Shown: piece after piece, positions 1-9,518 of the stretch
Layout of the letters: each line of letters opens with the position of its first letter
How positions within the stretch are numbered: position 1 is the first letter of the stretch
Source: CBDCFV01 sp965203835
Lineage (GTDB): Bacteria; Chloroflexota; Dehalococcoidia; Lucifugimonadales; UBA3495
Direction: 5' to 3'
Assembly (NCBI GenBank): GCA_965203835.1
Contig: OZ241919.1
Location: 2,728,001 to 2,792,000 of the forward strand
DNA length: 64,000 bases
Translations under genes and position numbers: made by a program
The notes under the pieces: model-generated
What the model was told of the DNA's origin: nothing
The model's database searches: none
The model's input: only the letters and a program-made list of their open reading frames with translations

Positions 1-204
1 TCCGCTGCGCTGCAGGACGCCAAGGGTGGAATAGATGGTGGCCAGGGTCATGGACGGGAAATGGTCCCGTACCCGCTCGAATATCTGTTGCACCGTTGGA
101 TGGTCGGTGGAGTTCAACACGGCGTCCGCAATCGCCAACCTCTGGGGCGTTACGCGGACTTCCCACTCTCTGAGTCGGCTTACGAGTTCTTGCTGGGTCA
201 ACAT
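1..204 (-). CDS. Fur/PerR-family metal-dependent repressor, truncated by window edge
   Basis: The reverse strand from an ATG at 204 reads without a stop to base 1, giving 68 residues. It contains RVTPQRLAIADAVL followed by TLATIYSTLGVLQRSG, the winged-helix signature of Fur-family regulators (TxQR...TVYRTL-type recognition helix). Family members are cytoplasmic DNA-binding dimers that use Fe, Zn, Mn or peroxide as a signal. The metal-binding carboxy half lies outside the window, so Fur, Zur and PerR cannot be told apart. A GGAG sits about 7 bases upstream of the ATG. It is divergent from the secreted-protease locus to its right. The family call is solid; the ligand is unknown. Confidence 0.85.
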   Translation of the reverse strand, partial: MLTQQELVSRLREWEVRVTPQRLAIADAVLNSTDHPTVQQIFERVRDHFPSMTLATIYSTLGVLQRSG

Positions 205-477
205 AAAAGCTCCAAGTGTCTTGAGCGGAAAAGGAAACCGTCAAGCAGCGGCTTCCGTACGTTAACAGGGGATTGAGGTCAACTATATACGGTTTACTGA
301 CGGGTGACAAGGCTCACTTCCATCCCCTTGGCGGTAAACCGGTGTGTCCGCCTTGAATAACCCCATCCCCCGTCAAACATAATCTTATGGCGCATTTATG
401 GCAAAGTGGTGGTAAAGTTATGGTAAAGTCAGTATGGCACTCTGTTGCGCCGTCAATGCGCGAAAATTGGTGACGTC

Positions 478-1320
478 ATGAAACTGCCAAGACTTGCCAT
501 CCCGGTCATAGCCGTCCTGGTCATTGCCGCCGTGGCCGCCGCAACCACCACCGCGCTGGTCGCCGCCAGGGCGCAACCGCCGGGTCCATCCGCAGTTGCC
601 GTGGCTCCACCCGCTCAAGTAGATCAATCGAACACGGCCACGCGCGAACCGGCTCCGACAATTGAGGTGGTTCTGCCGCCTAAACCGGTGCTGGAACTCG
701 AAAACCAGCCTGTGCCCAAGCCCGCAGAAAAAGAGTTCGAGCCGAAGCCCATGCCCAAGGCCACCCAGTACCGCGGTCCCAAGGGAAACCGCATTCCGGT
801 CGGCCCGGTGCAGACGGAATCATCCCAACAGGTCGCCAAATCGGGAGGGGCAAGCGGGAAGGACTCCGCCCAAGGAGACGTCTATACCTGGCAGGACGGC
901 GACCGCACCATGCGTGCCGTGCTACAGGAGGACCTGACGGTCCAGGACCAGTCCGCCATTACCTCTGATGACGACGTGGTAGCTGGAAGAGGCAACAACA
1001 GCATCGTCAGGAAGCAGTACAAGGAGGGCGGCGACGCCGGTCCCGTGTTCAAGTCGGAGTCCAGTGGAGGTCTGATGACCCTGCCCGGCGGGGTCATGCT
1101 GGCCTTGGACCCGGAATGGGACCAAGCCGCGGTGGACAAGTTCTTCGCCGGGAACGACATTCCGGCAGGCCAGGTCATGGAACTGGAGTTCCTGGATAAC
1201 GGCTTCTTTGTGGAGACGGAGCCGGGGTTCCCGTCGCTGGAACTGGCCAACTCGCTGGCCTCCCAGGAGGGCGTGGCAGTCTCCAGCCCCAACTGGTGGA
1301 GAGAGTTAACGACGAAGTAA
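478..1320 (+). CDS. Exported protein with subtilase-prodomain-like C-terminus
   Basis: A 280-residue protein starting MKLPRLAIPVIAVLVIAAV, a signal peptide or membrane anchor. A proline/lysine-rich linker follows (about residues 30-110), then a compact domain. The last ~60 residues (VDKFFAGNDIPAGQ..., FFVETEPGFPSLELANSLA..., VAVSSPNW) resemble the S8/kexin propeptide fold, where a strand ending ...SPNW normally leads directly into the protease. A TTG 33 bases upstream is also in frame, but the ATG at 478 gives the cleaner signal sequence. The gene ends 15 bases before the S8 protease gene, whose own amino end lacks this prodomain. Inference: a folding chaperone or inhibitor supplied in trans to the next gene product. 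Alternative: an unrelated secreted protein. Confidence 0.65.
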   Translation: MKLPRLAIPVIAVLVIAAVAAATTTALVAARAQPPGPSAVAVAPPAQVDQSNTATREPAPTIEVVLPPKPVLELENQPVPKPAEKEFEPKPMPKATQYRGPKGNRIPVGPVQTESSQQVAKSGGASGKDSAQGDVYTWQDGDRTMRAVLQEDLTVQDQSAITSDDDVVAGRGNNSIVRKQYKEGGDAGPVFKSESSGGLMTLPGGVMLALDPEWDQAAVDKFFAGNDIPAGQVMELEFLDNGFFVETEPGFPSLELANSLASQEGVAVSSPNWWRELTTK

Positions 1321-1335
1321 GGATGTGCAGTTCCC

Positions 1336-4300
1336 TTGAACCTGTTTAAGTTCCCGTCAATACCGTCACCAAGCAGGATGATGCCCCTGGCAGTCCTGCT
1401 TTTTTTGTGCTTCATCCTGGCTGCCAGCGAGGCCAAGGCGCAGACCCTCGACGACCACGGAAACACGCTGGACGATGCCACTCCCATCACCTTGGGGACC
1501 ACGGTAACCGGCCTCATCGATCCCGGCGGTGACGTGGACGTATTCCGGTTTGAAATTAACGGAGCTTCCGCGGACGTTTGGATTTATACCCGGGGCGGCA
1601 TCGAGGATACCGTAGGGGGCCTTTTTGACGGCAACGGAAGGCAGATCGCGTCCGGCGATGACAGTGACCTCTCGGAGAATCCATTCCATTTTTACATAGG
1701 GGAGAACCTTGATCCCGGAACGTACTACATAGCCGTTCTGGGTTACGACGAGACCATCACAGGGCCTTACAGCCTGCACACCAGGACTGCGGTCGACCAG
1801 GGCGGGACAGTTGCCGCGGCGTCGGATATGACGGTGGGCCAACCGGTGGAGGGTATCATCGGGACAGCTTGGGAGGAGGACGTTTACAAGATAGACCTGT
1901 CCACGGCCACCGGCCCCACCGACGTGATTCTGTATACGACCGGTGATGTGGATACCACCGGAGAACTCGTCGACGAAAACCTCCGGGAGGTTGAATACGG
2001 CGATGACAGCATCCTTTCAGAGCAGAGTTCCAACTTTTTCCTCGGGACAGTCCTCGAACCGGGCGTCTATTACATCTTCGTGAGCGGTTACTTGACCAGT
2101 ACCGGGCCTTACAGGCTGCACTCCTGGTCCGGCGCCGACCCGGCCGGGTCCCGCGCAACCTCGGCGGACCTGGCCCTGGAGTCCGCGCAGCTTGGCGTCC
2201 TCGGATCGTCTGCCGATGAAGACTACTTCAGGATAACCGTGTCCGAAACCACCGACCTCCAGGTGTATGCGGAAGGCCCAGTCGATACGGTTGGCGAGTT
2301 GCTGGACAGTGGCGGGAACCGGCTCGCATACAACGACGACAGCGATTTCTCCTTGGGGAGCAGGTCGTTTTTCATGGCGAAAAGTCTCCCGCCGGGGACT
2401 TACTACGTCGCCGTCAGTGGCCCCGACGGGGCCACCGGGACCTACAGGCTGTACGCCACGGGAACAGTCGACCAGAGCGATGAAATGGACATGGCGGAAG
2501 TCCTGGAACCGGGTACTCCGGTGATGGGACTGATAGACCCGGGCACAGACGCCGACCTTTTCAAGCTGGAGATAGCCGATGCCGCGGAGGTCTTCATTTA
2601 CACCACGGGAGACGTGGATACCGTCGGCACGCTGGTTGACAGCGATGGCGCCACGATAGGGACTGATGATGACAACGGCGCTCAACTCAACTTTTTCATC
2701 CGGCAAAATCTCGGACCGGGAACTTACTACATCCGCGTCGAAAGCTATCTCTCGGAGACCGGTCCCTACGCCCTGTTCGCCGAACCCGCGCCGCCTTACT
2801 CCCTGGTGCCGGGGACCCGCGTGGTGGAAGCCATTGCCGAAGGCTCTGACGAGGACTACTACAAGATCGAAATAGCCGCTACGACCGATGCTTGGATCTT
2901 CGCCCTCGGCTCCCTGGATACTGTTGGAACGCTGTATGACAGCAACCTCAACGAGATTGCGTTCAACGACGACAGCCAGATCCCAGGCCAGTCCAGGGCC
3001 TTCCATTTCAGGGAAACTCTCGACGCAGGGACTTACTACCTCAAAGTAGGCAGCCTCAACACACGAACCGGGAGATACGCCGTCTACGTCTTGCCAGTGA
3101 CCGAACCCGGCAACGACAGGACCAGCGCGACACCCTTGCCGATAGGCCTTCCAACCCCCGGAACAGTTGGTTCGGACGGTCAGGATGACTACTTCCGGGT
3201 GGACTTCTCGGAGAGCGCCAACGTCTACGTTATCGGCATAAGCGCTGATGGTGGCCTGGTCGAGGCGGAGGTGCTGGACGCCAACGGCAATTCCATCGAC
3301 ATCAATGAGCGTGCCCCATACTTCGAGTATGATTTCTTCATCTGGGACACCTTTGGTCCCGGCACTTACTTTGTGAAAGTGTCGGCCGGTTACAGGTCGC
3401 CCGCGCCGTACACGATCGCCGTCCTGGATGACCCGCGGTACACCGCGTTTGTCGCCGGTTGCACGGCGGAGACCGCAGGGGTGACCGCCCCACTGGTCGG
3501 CGATGACCTGTACGCCTGCCAGTGGCACCTGAAGAACCGCGAAGAAGGCGGGAAGGACATCAATGTCGAGCCAGTCTGGGAAGAAGGCATTACGGGCGAG
3601 GGCATCAACGTCGTGGTAGTTGACGACGGCATAGACCAATACCACGAAGACCTGGCCCCCAACATACATCCCTCCCTCAACCACGACTATACCGACAGAG
3701 GCGACATATACCACCCGAAGGAACACCACGGCACGGCGGTAGCCGGGATCATCGCGGCGCGGGACAACGACGCCGGGGTGCGCGGCGTCGCGCCTAGGGC
3801 CACCATCTACGGGTACAATTTCCTTGTGGGCCAATACATTTTGGGCCAATCGGACTTTGTCCTGGCGGACTCCATGGCCCGCAACCGGGTTGTGACGGCA
3901 GTGTCCAACAACAGTTGGGGTCCGGCAGTTGACCACGGATGGGGGGCAGCCCCTACGTACTGGGAATTGGCGGTGGAGCAGGGGGTGAGGGAAGGCTACG
4001 GAGGCAAGGGGACCTTCTACGCCATCGCCGCAGGCAACAGCGCTCTGGATGGGGCCGACCTCAACCTGAACGAATATGCCAACTTCTACGCGGTGACCGG
4101 CGTTTGCGCGGTGAACGACAGGGACAGGAGGAGCGCTTACTCCGATTGGGGATCGTCTCTCTGGGTCTGCGCGCCTTCCAGCGACGCCAGGGGAAGCTAC
4201 CGGGGCATCGTCACGACCGAAAACTCCGACCGATACCACCGCTATACCTTCGGCGGCACGTCCGCAGCATCTCCAATCGTCGCCGGTGTGGCCGCGCTGC

Positions 4301-6954
4301 TGCGCGACGCCAACCCGGAACTTACCTGGCGGGACCTGAAGCTGATTCTGGCCGCCTCCGCCCGGAAGAACGACCCTGGCAGCCCCGGCTGGGAATACGG
4401 CGCCCCGCAGTACGGGTCAACCGGAGAGCGGTACCACTTCAACCACGAGTACGGTTTCGGCATGGTCGACGCCAAGGCCGCCGTTGACCTGGCGAAAAGC
4501 TGGACTACTGTGCCGCCGCTGGAAACCGTGGAGACAGAGTCAGGGGACCTGGGCGCCGGAATTCCCGGCCCCCCATCCAGCGGTTTCTCCAGGGCCGTCA
4601 CCCGCACACTCAGTGTAAACACCGGTATAGAGTTCATCGAGTTCGTCGAAGTCCAGGCATCCTTCGCCCATCCATCCGTTCGGGACTTGGAAATCGAACT
4701 GGTGTCCCCGTCCGGGAATACGTCAAAACTGCTCAGGTATTACGACTCCGACGATCTTATCCCTTTGAACAGCGAAGTCCGTCTCGGAGCGTCAAAGCAC
4801 TTGGGCGAGAACCCCAACGGGCTATGGACGCTGCGGGTCACCGACAAAGTCGATAACGACTTGTCCGGGACGCTGGAGTCATGGACCATAAAAGTCTACG
4901 GCCACAGGCTCACTCCCGCCGCCCCCACGGTCGACTTGGTGACGCCAAGCGGAAACACCATGACCATCGCCTGGAGCGCTCCTGCCGTAGATCGGGGCAC
5001 GGGGGTGACCTCTTACGACCTGCGCTACATTCCCGCCACCGCCGATAAGACTGACAGTAGTAACTGGACGGTCGTTGAGAATGTCTGGACCACCAACCCT
5101 GGCGGAAGCCTGGAGTACATGGTTACCGGGCTTGTCGTCCACACCCGGTACGACGTCCAAGTGCGGGCCGTCAACTCAGCCGGGGCCGGGGCTTGGTCCG
5201 AAACGGTTACCGGGGCCACCACCGTCGCCGAGGCCGGATGCGCCACGGGCGGCGCCTTGGCAGCTTTGTCCGCCGGGCCGGAGTTGACAGCAGACTGCGA
5301 AGCGTTGCTGGCCTTGCGCGGCGCCTTGGCAGGCAGTGCGCCTCTCAACTGGTCGGCGGGACTGGCCTTCGATCAATGGGACGGCGTCACGGTGGCTTTC
5401 CCGGTTGGGGGAGGACAAAGGCAGGTTACGAAACTGGACTTGGGCGGCAAGTCGCTGAAGGGACAGATTCCCTCCGGCTTGAGCAGTCTTGGCGGCCTGG
5501 AAGCCCTGGACCTGTCGAACAACAGCCTGACCGGGACTATACCGGCGGAGTTGGGCAATCTGATCGGCTTGACCCAGTTGCGTCTTAACAACAACGGCCT
5601 GAAGGGGCGCATACCAACGGAACTGGGCAGCCTCACGAATCTGCGAGTCCTGGACCTGTCGGAAAACCGGCTGAACGGGCCCATACCGGCGGAATTGGGG
5701 ACGCTGATCAATTTGACCGAGCTGCGCCTCAACCGGAACCGGCTGGACGATAGCATACCGGCGGAGTTGGGCAGCTTGAACAACCTGAAGGTGCTGCGAC
5801 TCGATGACAACCGCCTGAGCGGAAATATACCAGCGGAACTGACAAGGTTCATTCGCCTGCAAGTCATGGACCTGTCGCAAAACGGCTTGACCGGCGACAT
5901 CCCGTCCGGAATGGACAACCTGACGAGCCTGCGGCAGCTTGTCCTTGCTGACAACGACCTGTCGGGGGCAATACCGTTCACACTGGGCACTCGTCTTACC
6001 AAGTTGGAGCGGTTGGACCTCAGCAACAACGGGTTGACTGGGGAGATACCGAACCGGTTGACCTACATCACCGGACTGGTGGAGTTGGACCTTTCCGGCA
6101 ACCGGTTGTCCGGGAGCATCCCGGCGGACATCCATTTTCTCAGCAACCTGGAGAAGCTGCGCCTCAACGACAATCAGTTTGACGGCGTCATACCGGAGGG
6201 ACTGCGTAACCTCGACAACCTGGAGGAGTTGCACCTCTCCCGGAACCCATTGACCGGGTGCATTCCCAAGGAACTGCGAGACACGACGAACAACGACCTG
6301 TCCAGTCTCGGCCTGCCATACTGCGACGTCCTGCTGAGCAGTTTGACCGTCAGCGGGACGACTCTGATGCCCGGCTTCGCCCCGTCAATCACCGAATACC
6401 ACGCTGTTGCGGGTCCGGCACGGGTTACGGTGACGCCCACCGGCAGAGCCGGAGTAACCTTCAAGTTCTTGGACAGCGACGACCGCGAATTTGCCGACGG
6501 CGACAGTATGCTGGACGGCCATCAGGTAGACCTTGGCGACGCAGAAACGATAATCAAGGTCAGGGTCATCTCCGCCGACGGCAGGGCCACCCACACCTAC
6601 ACCATCCGGGTGAGCCGGGCGGGAATACCGGATGCCCCGGACATAACTACTGTCACCTCGGGCGCGGCGTCCCTGCACGTTGCCTGGACCGCCCCGGGCA
6701 ACACTGGTGGGACACCGATCGTTTCCTACGACTTGCGCTACATTGAAACCAACGCACTCACTAAGTCAGACACGGACTGGACCGTGGTGCAAGGGGCGTC
6801 TACAGGCGTTCTGAGTGGCGTAGTCAGGGGCCTGACTGCGGACATCGAGCACGATGTGCAGGTCCGGGGTTCAACGGAGCTCACACCAGTACCTGGTCCG
6901 CAACAGCCACCGGAACGCCGGATGTGGGCGCCTGCTCCACCGGAACCGCCGTGA
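1336..6954 (+). CDS. Secreted subtilisin-like (S8) protease with PPC-like repeats, P-domain, FN3 and LRRs; frameshifted at its 3' end
   Basis: 1872 residues as read. It has a signal peptide (AVLLFLCFILAASEAKA) followed by about six pre-peptidase C-terminal-like repeats (residues ~40-700, each with a GPGTYYVxV-type strand and DDD/DDS loops). The S8 catalytic domain has Asp763 (VVVDDGID), His798 (HHGTAVAGI) and Ser976 (GGTSAASPIVAG). A P/Homo-B proprotein-convertase domain (~1088-1190), FN3 (~1194-1294), LRR array (~1366-1645), cadherin-like sandwich (~1666-1762) and a second FN3 follow. The reading frame fails inside that second FN3 at the G-run 6866-6869; one more G joins it to the next entry, giving about 2621 residues. 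Start is TTG 1336 or ATG 1378. Likely an extracellular processing protease with host- or matrix-binding repeats. Confidence 0.85.
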   Translation: MNLFKFPSIPSPSRMMPLAVLLFLCFILAASEAKAQTLDDHGNTLDDATPITLGTTVTGLIDPGGDVDVFRFEINGASADVWIYTRGGIEDTVGGLFDGNGRQIASGDDSDLSENPFHFYIGENLDPGTYYIAVLGYDETITGPYSLHTRTAVDQGGTVAAASDMTVGQPVEGIIGTAWEEDVYKIDLSTATGPTDVILYTTGDVDTTGELVDENLREVEYGDDSILSEQSSNFFLGTVLEPGVYYIFVSGYLTSTGPYRLHSWSGADPAGSRATSADLALESAQLGVLGSSADEDYFRITVSETTDLQVYAEGPVDTVGELLDSGGNRLAYNDDSDFSLGSRSFFMAKSLPPGTYYVAVSGPDGATGTYRLYATGTVDQSDEMDMAEVLEPGTPVMGLIDPGTDADLFKLEIADAAEVFIYTTGDVDTVGTLVDSDGATIGTDDDNGAQLNFFIRQNLGPGTYYIRVESYLSETGPYALFAEPAPPYSLVPGTRVVEAIAEGSDEDYYKIEIAATTDAWIFALGSLDTVGTLYDSNLNEIAFNDDSQIPGQSRAFHFRETLDAGTYYLKVGSLNTRTGRYAVYVLPVTEPGNDRTSATPLPIGLPTPGTVGSDGQDDYFRVDFSESANVYVIGISADGGLVEAEVLDANGNSIDINERAPYFEYDFFIWDTFGPGTYFVKVSAGYRSPAPYTIAVLDDPRYTAFVAGCTAETAGVTAPLVGDDLYACQWHLKNREEGGKDINVEPVWEEGITGEGINVVVVDDGIDQYHEDLAPNIHPSLNHDYTDRGDIYHPKEHHGTAVAGIIAARDNDAGVRGVAPRATIYGYNFLVGQYILGQSDFVLADSMARNRVVTAVSNNSWGPAVDHGWGAAPTYWELAVEQGVREGYGGKGTFYAIAAGNSALDGADLNLNEYANFYAVTGVCAVNDRDRRSAYSDWGSSLWVCAPSSDARGSYRGIVTTENSDRYHRYTFGGTSAASPIVAGVAALLRDANPELTWRDLKLILAASARKNDPGSPGWEYGAPQYGSTGERYHFNHEYGFGMVDAKAAVDLAKSWTTVPPLETVETESGDLGAGIPGPPSSGFSRAVTRTLSVNTGIEFIEFVEVQASFAHPSVRDLEIELVSPSGNTSKLLRYYDSDDLIPLNSEVRLGASKHLGENPNGLWTLRVTDKVDNDLSGTLESWTIKVYGHRLTPAAPTVDLVTPSGNTMTIAWSAPAVDRGTGVTSYDLRYIPATADKTDSSNWTVVENVWTTNPGGSLEYMVTGLVVHTRYDVQVRAVNSAGAGAWSETVTGATTVAEAGCATGGALAALSAGPELTADCEALLALRGALAGSAPLNWSAGLAFDQWDGVTVAFPVGGGQRQVTKLDLGGKSLKGQIPSGLSSLGGLEALDLSNNSLTGTIPAELGNLIGLTQLRLNNNGLKGRIPTELGSLTNLRVLDLSENRLNGPIPAELGTLINLTELRLNRNRLDDSIPAELGSLNNLKVLRLDDNRLSGNIPAELTRFIRLQVMDLSQNGLTGDIPSGMDNLTSLRQLVLADNDLSGAIPFTLGTRLTKLERLDLSNNGLTGEIPNRLTYITGLVELDLSGNRLSGSIPADIHFLSNLEKLRLNDNQFDGVIPEGLRNLDNLEELHLSRNPLTGCIPKELRDTTNNDLSSLGLPYCDVLLSSLTVSGTTLMPGFAPSITEYHAVAGPARVTVTPTGRAGVTFKFLDSDDREFADGDSMLDGHQVDLGDAETIIKVRVISADGRATHTYTIRVSRAGIPDAPDITTVTSGAASLHVAWTAPGNTGGTPIVSYDLRYIETNALTKSDTDWTVVQGASTGVLSGVVRGLTADIEHDVQVRGSTELTPVPGPQQPPERRMWAPAPPEPP

Positions 6955-9200
6955 CGGCGGTAGTGACAGACCCCGCCGCCAACCCAGGACTGGTTGCCGA
7001 TTGCGAGGCGCTGCTGGCGGTGGAGGACTCTTTGCAGGGAAGTGGAACGCTGAACTGGTCGGTAGACCTTTCCATGCGCGACTGGCGGGGAGTGACATTG
7101 GGAGGCACGCCGGAGCGCGTGACGGGGCTGGACCGCAGCGAGGAAGAACTCTCCGGCCCGATACCGTCGTCGTTGGACCGTCTGACCGGGCTGCAAACCC
7201 TGGACCTCTCGTACAACGAGTTTACCGGGCCTATACCGTCCCGGATTGGGAACCTTACCAGTCTGCAATCCCTGGACCTCGGCGGGAACGAACTCACCGG
7301 TGAGATACCGTCGTCCTTGGGCAGCCTGGCCATGCTCGGAACGCTGGACCTGGGCGATAACCGATTGGATGGCAGTATGCCGTCCTGGCTGGACGGACTG
7401 ATCAGCTTGGCGGAACTGCGGCTTAACGACAACCAGTTATACGGAGACATACCGTCGCTGGCCAACCTGACCGCACTAACGGTGTTGCACTTGCAGGGCA
7501 ACGAATTGACCGGTCCGGTCCCGTCGTGGCTCGGCAGCCTGACCATGCTGGAGGAGTTGAACCTGTCTGAGAACGGACTGAGCGGGACTATACCGTTGTC
7601 ATTGGGAGCCCTTTCGGAACAGTCCGGTCAGCCCAACCTCATTAACCTGAGAGTGCTGCACCTTCACGACAATACGTTGACCGGCTCCGTCCCAGTCTGG
7701 CTGGGTAGTCTGACCGGCTTGGAGAGGATAGACCTTGGCGAGAATCAACTGACCGGGGAGATACCGCCGGAACTGGGAGACCTCGCCGTGCTGGAATACC
7801 TGGACCTGTCCGGTAACGAGTTGACCGGGACGATTCCGGGCAAGCTGGCCGGTCTCGGCAACGGCAGCAGGCTGGAGGCGCTGCTCCTTGGCGGAAACCA
7901 ATTGACCGGGACGATTCCGGTCGAGTTGGGCGACCTCGCCGGGCTGGAGCAATTGGACCTCTCAGAAAATCAACTGTCCGGGAAGATACCGGCAGAACTG
8001 GGAAATCTGGCCAATCTGCTGGAGCTGCGCCTCAACAATAATGGCCTGACCGGGGAGATACCGGCTGCGCTGGGGAACTTGACAGCCTTGACAGTGCTGG
8101 ACATGCAAGAAAACCAGTTGACCGGACAGATACCGGCGGGGCTGGGCAACCTGACCGACCTGGAGGAGTTGCGCACTTACAGCAACCAGTTGACCGGGGA
8201 GATTCCGTCTCTGAGGAGACTGGTCAATCTGAAAGTGCTGTTTCTATACGACAACCAGTTGACCGGGCCGATACCACCCTGGATTGGCAACCTTACGGAA
8301 CTGGTAGAGTTGGACCTTTGCAACAACCAGTTGACCGGGGCGATACCACCCTCCCTGGGAAATCTGGCAAACCTGGAAACCTTATACCTAGCAAGGAACC
8401 CACTGGGCGGGCCGATACCCTCGGAATTGGGCAACCTGACCGTACTTGAAACGCTGGACCTGCGAGATAACCAGTTGACGGGAGACCCTCCGGCGGAATT
8501 AGGCAACCTCCGCAACCTGGAACGGCTGTACCTCAGCAGCAACGGATTGACTGGGCCGTTGCCCTCTTGGATGGAGGGTTTCCTGAATCTGCAGCATCTT
8601 CTTCTGGACCTGAACCAGTTCTCGGGACAAATACCGGCCTGGCTGGGCAACCTCAATAACCTGGTGGTGCTGTTCTTGTACCAGAACCAGTTTAGCGGGT
8701 GCATACCCCATGACCTGAGAGGGGTGCCAATTAACGATCTCGACGTTATTGACCTGGTCCACTGTGACGTCCTGCTCAGCGGCCTGAGCATCAGACCGGG
8801 GACATTGACCCCCAAGTTCGACGCATACCACACCGAGTACGCGGCGTCCGCCGACGCGACCCGGATCACGGTTACCCCCACCAACGAGTACGGGGCCGCA
8901 TTCCGGTTCCTTGACGCAGACGACGCGGAACTCGCGGATGCCGACGAAACCTCGGACGGGCGCCAGATAGACATCGCCAGCGGCGCTACGATCAAAGTAG
9001 AGGTGGTCTCCCAAGACCAAGCGGCTGACCACGCCTACACCATCGTGGTGACCTTAGACGACGTGGTCAGCCGCTATGACAGGGACGGCAACGGGATTAT
9101 CGACAGGGAGGAGGCCATTGCGGCGGTCGTGGACTACTTTGCCGGCCTTATTACCAAAGAGGAAGCGATAGAGATCATCGTGGCCTATTTCGCCGGTTGA
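6924..9200 (+). CDS. LRR/cadherin-like/EF-hand C-terminal part of the S8 protease, out of frame
   Basis: 758 residues from a GTG, but most likely not an independent gene. Reading this frame back to about 6870 gives FNGAHTSTWSATATGTP, the missing end of the FN3 domain of the upstream protease. Residues ~66-605 are about two dozen LRRs of the LxxLxxLxLxxNxLTGxIP type, the same sub-type as the first array and evidently its duplicate. A second cadherin-like sandwich (~610-710) and a tail with DRDGNGIIDREEA follow; the tail is a calcium-binding EF-hand/dockerin-like loop, then a paired helix ending IIVAYFAG. No convincing ribosome-binding site precedes 6924. Whether the break is a sequencing error or a real phase-variable G-run cannot be decided here. 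Confidence 0.75.
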   Translation: MGACSTGTAVTAVVTDPAANPGLVADCEALLAVEDSLQGSGTLNWSVDLSMRDWRGVTLGGTPERVTGLDRSEEELSGPIPSSLDRLTGLQTLDLSYNEFTGPIPSRIGNLTSLQSLDLGGNELTGEIPSSLGSLAMLGTLDLGDNRLDGSMPSWLDGLISLAELRLNDNQLYGDIPSLANLTALTVLHLQGNELTGPVPSWLGSLTMLEELNLSENGLSGTIPLSLGALSEQSGQPNLINLRVLHLHDNTLTGSVPVWLGSLTGLERIDLGENQLTGEIPPELGDLAVLEYLDLSGNELTGTIPGKLAGLGNGSRLEALLLGGNQLTGTIPVELGDLAGLEQLDLSENQLSGKIPAELGNLANLLELRLNNNGLTGEIPAALGNLTALTVLDMQENQLTGQIPAGLGNLTDLEELRTYSNQLTGEIPSLRRLVNLKVLFLYDNQLTGPIPPWIGNLTELVELDLCNNQLTGAIPPSLGNLANLETLYLARNPLGGPIPSELGNLTVLETLDLRDNQLTGDPPAELGNLRNLERLYLSSNGLTGPLPSWMEGFLNLQHLLLDLNQFSGQIPAWLGNLNNLVVLFLYQNQFSGCIPHDLRGVPINDLDVIDLVHCDVLLSGLSIRPGTLTPKFDAYHTEYAASADATRITVTPTNEYGAAFRFLDADDAELADADETSDGRQIDIASGATIKVEVVSQDQAADHAYTIVVTLDDVVSRYDRDGNGIIDREEAIAAVVDYFAGLITKEEAIEIIVAYFAG

Positions 9201-9271
9201 TCCGCCCGGCAATCCGTGCATCCGATTGATTGCGAAATAGCCTTGCGGTAACATGGATTATACGACCCGCT

Positions 9272-9362
9272 GGAGAGATGGCTGAGCGGACGAAAGCGCC
9301 GGTCTCGAAAACCGGTATCTGCCTTGTGTGGATCGTGGGTTCGAATCCCACTCTCTCCGCCA
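9272..9362 (+). tRNA. tRNA-Ser(CGA)
   Basis: The acceptor arm GGAGAGA (9272-9278) pairs with TCTCTCC (9352-9358). The anticodon arm CCGGT-CTCGAAA-ACCGG gives anticodon CGA (reads UCG). A long class-II variable arm and the TTCGAAT T-loop are present, with discriminator G and an encoded CCA (9360-9362). The gene is intact. It sits directly upstream of a tyrosine recombinase, so its 3' end is the probable attachment site. Confidence 0.97.
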
Positions 9363-9435
9363 TTTTATAGTCCAGTAACATCCTGTAAAGTCTCAAAAAG
9401 CCTTCTTCCGTAGCTGAGTTATTGATACAGTCCTC

Positions 9436-9464
9436 TTGACATGCCCGGTGAGTTCCCGTAAAAT
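9436..9464 (+). promoter_or_regulatory. Sigma70-type promoter of the integrase
   Basis: TTGACA at 9436-9441 and TAAAAT at 9459-9464 are separated by exactly 17 bases, 55 bases before the integrase ATG. This is the best consensus promoter noticed in the window. Confidence 0.75.
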
Positions 9465-9518
9465 CCATCTACATCCCGCGCTTTGTGTGGGGAAGGATGT
9501 GGTAAAAGGAGGGAGCGC

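Noticed and set aside
2017..4239. 740-residue minus-strand open frame
   Set aside because: Antisense shadow of the S8 protease with its intact Asp/His/Ser motifs.
5176..6234. Long minus-strand frame with Gln/Arg-rich repeats
   Set aside because: Apparent repeats merely mirror the LRR array on the other strand.
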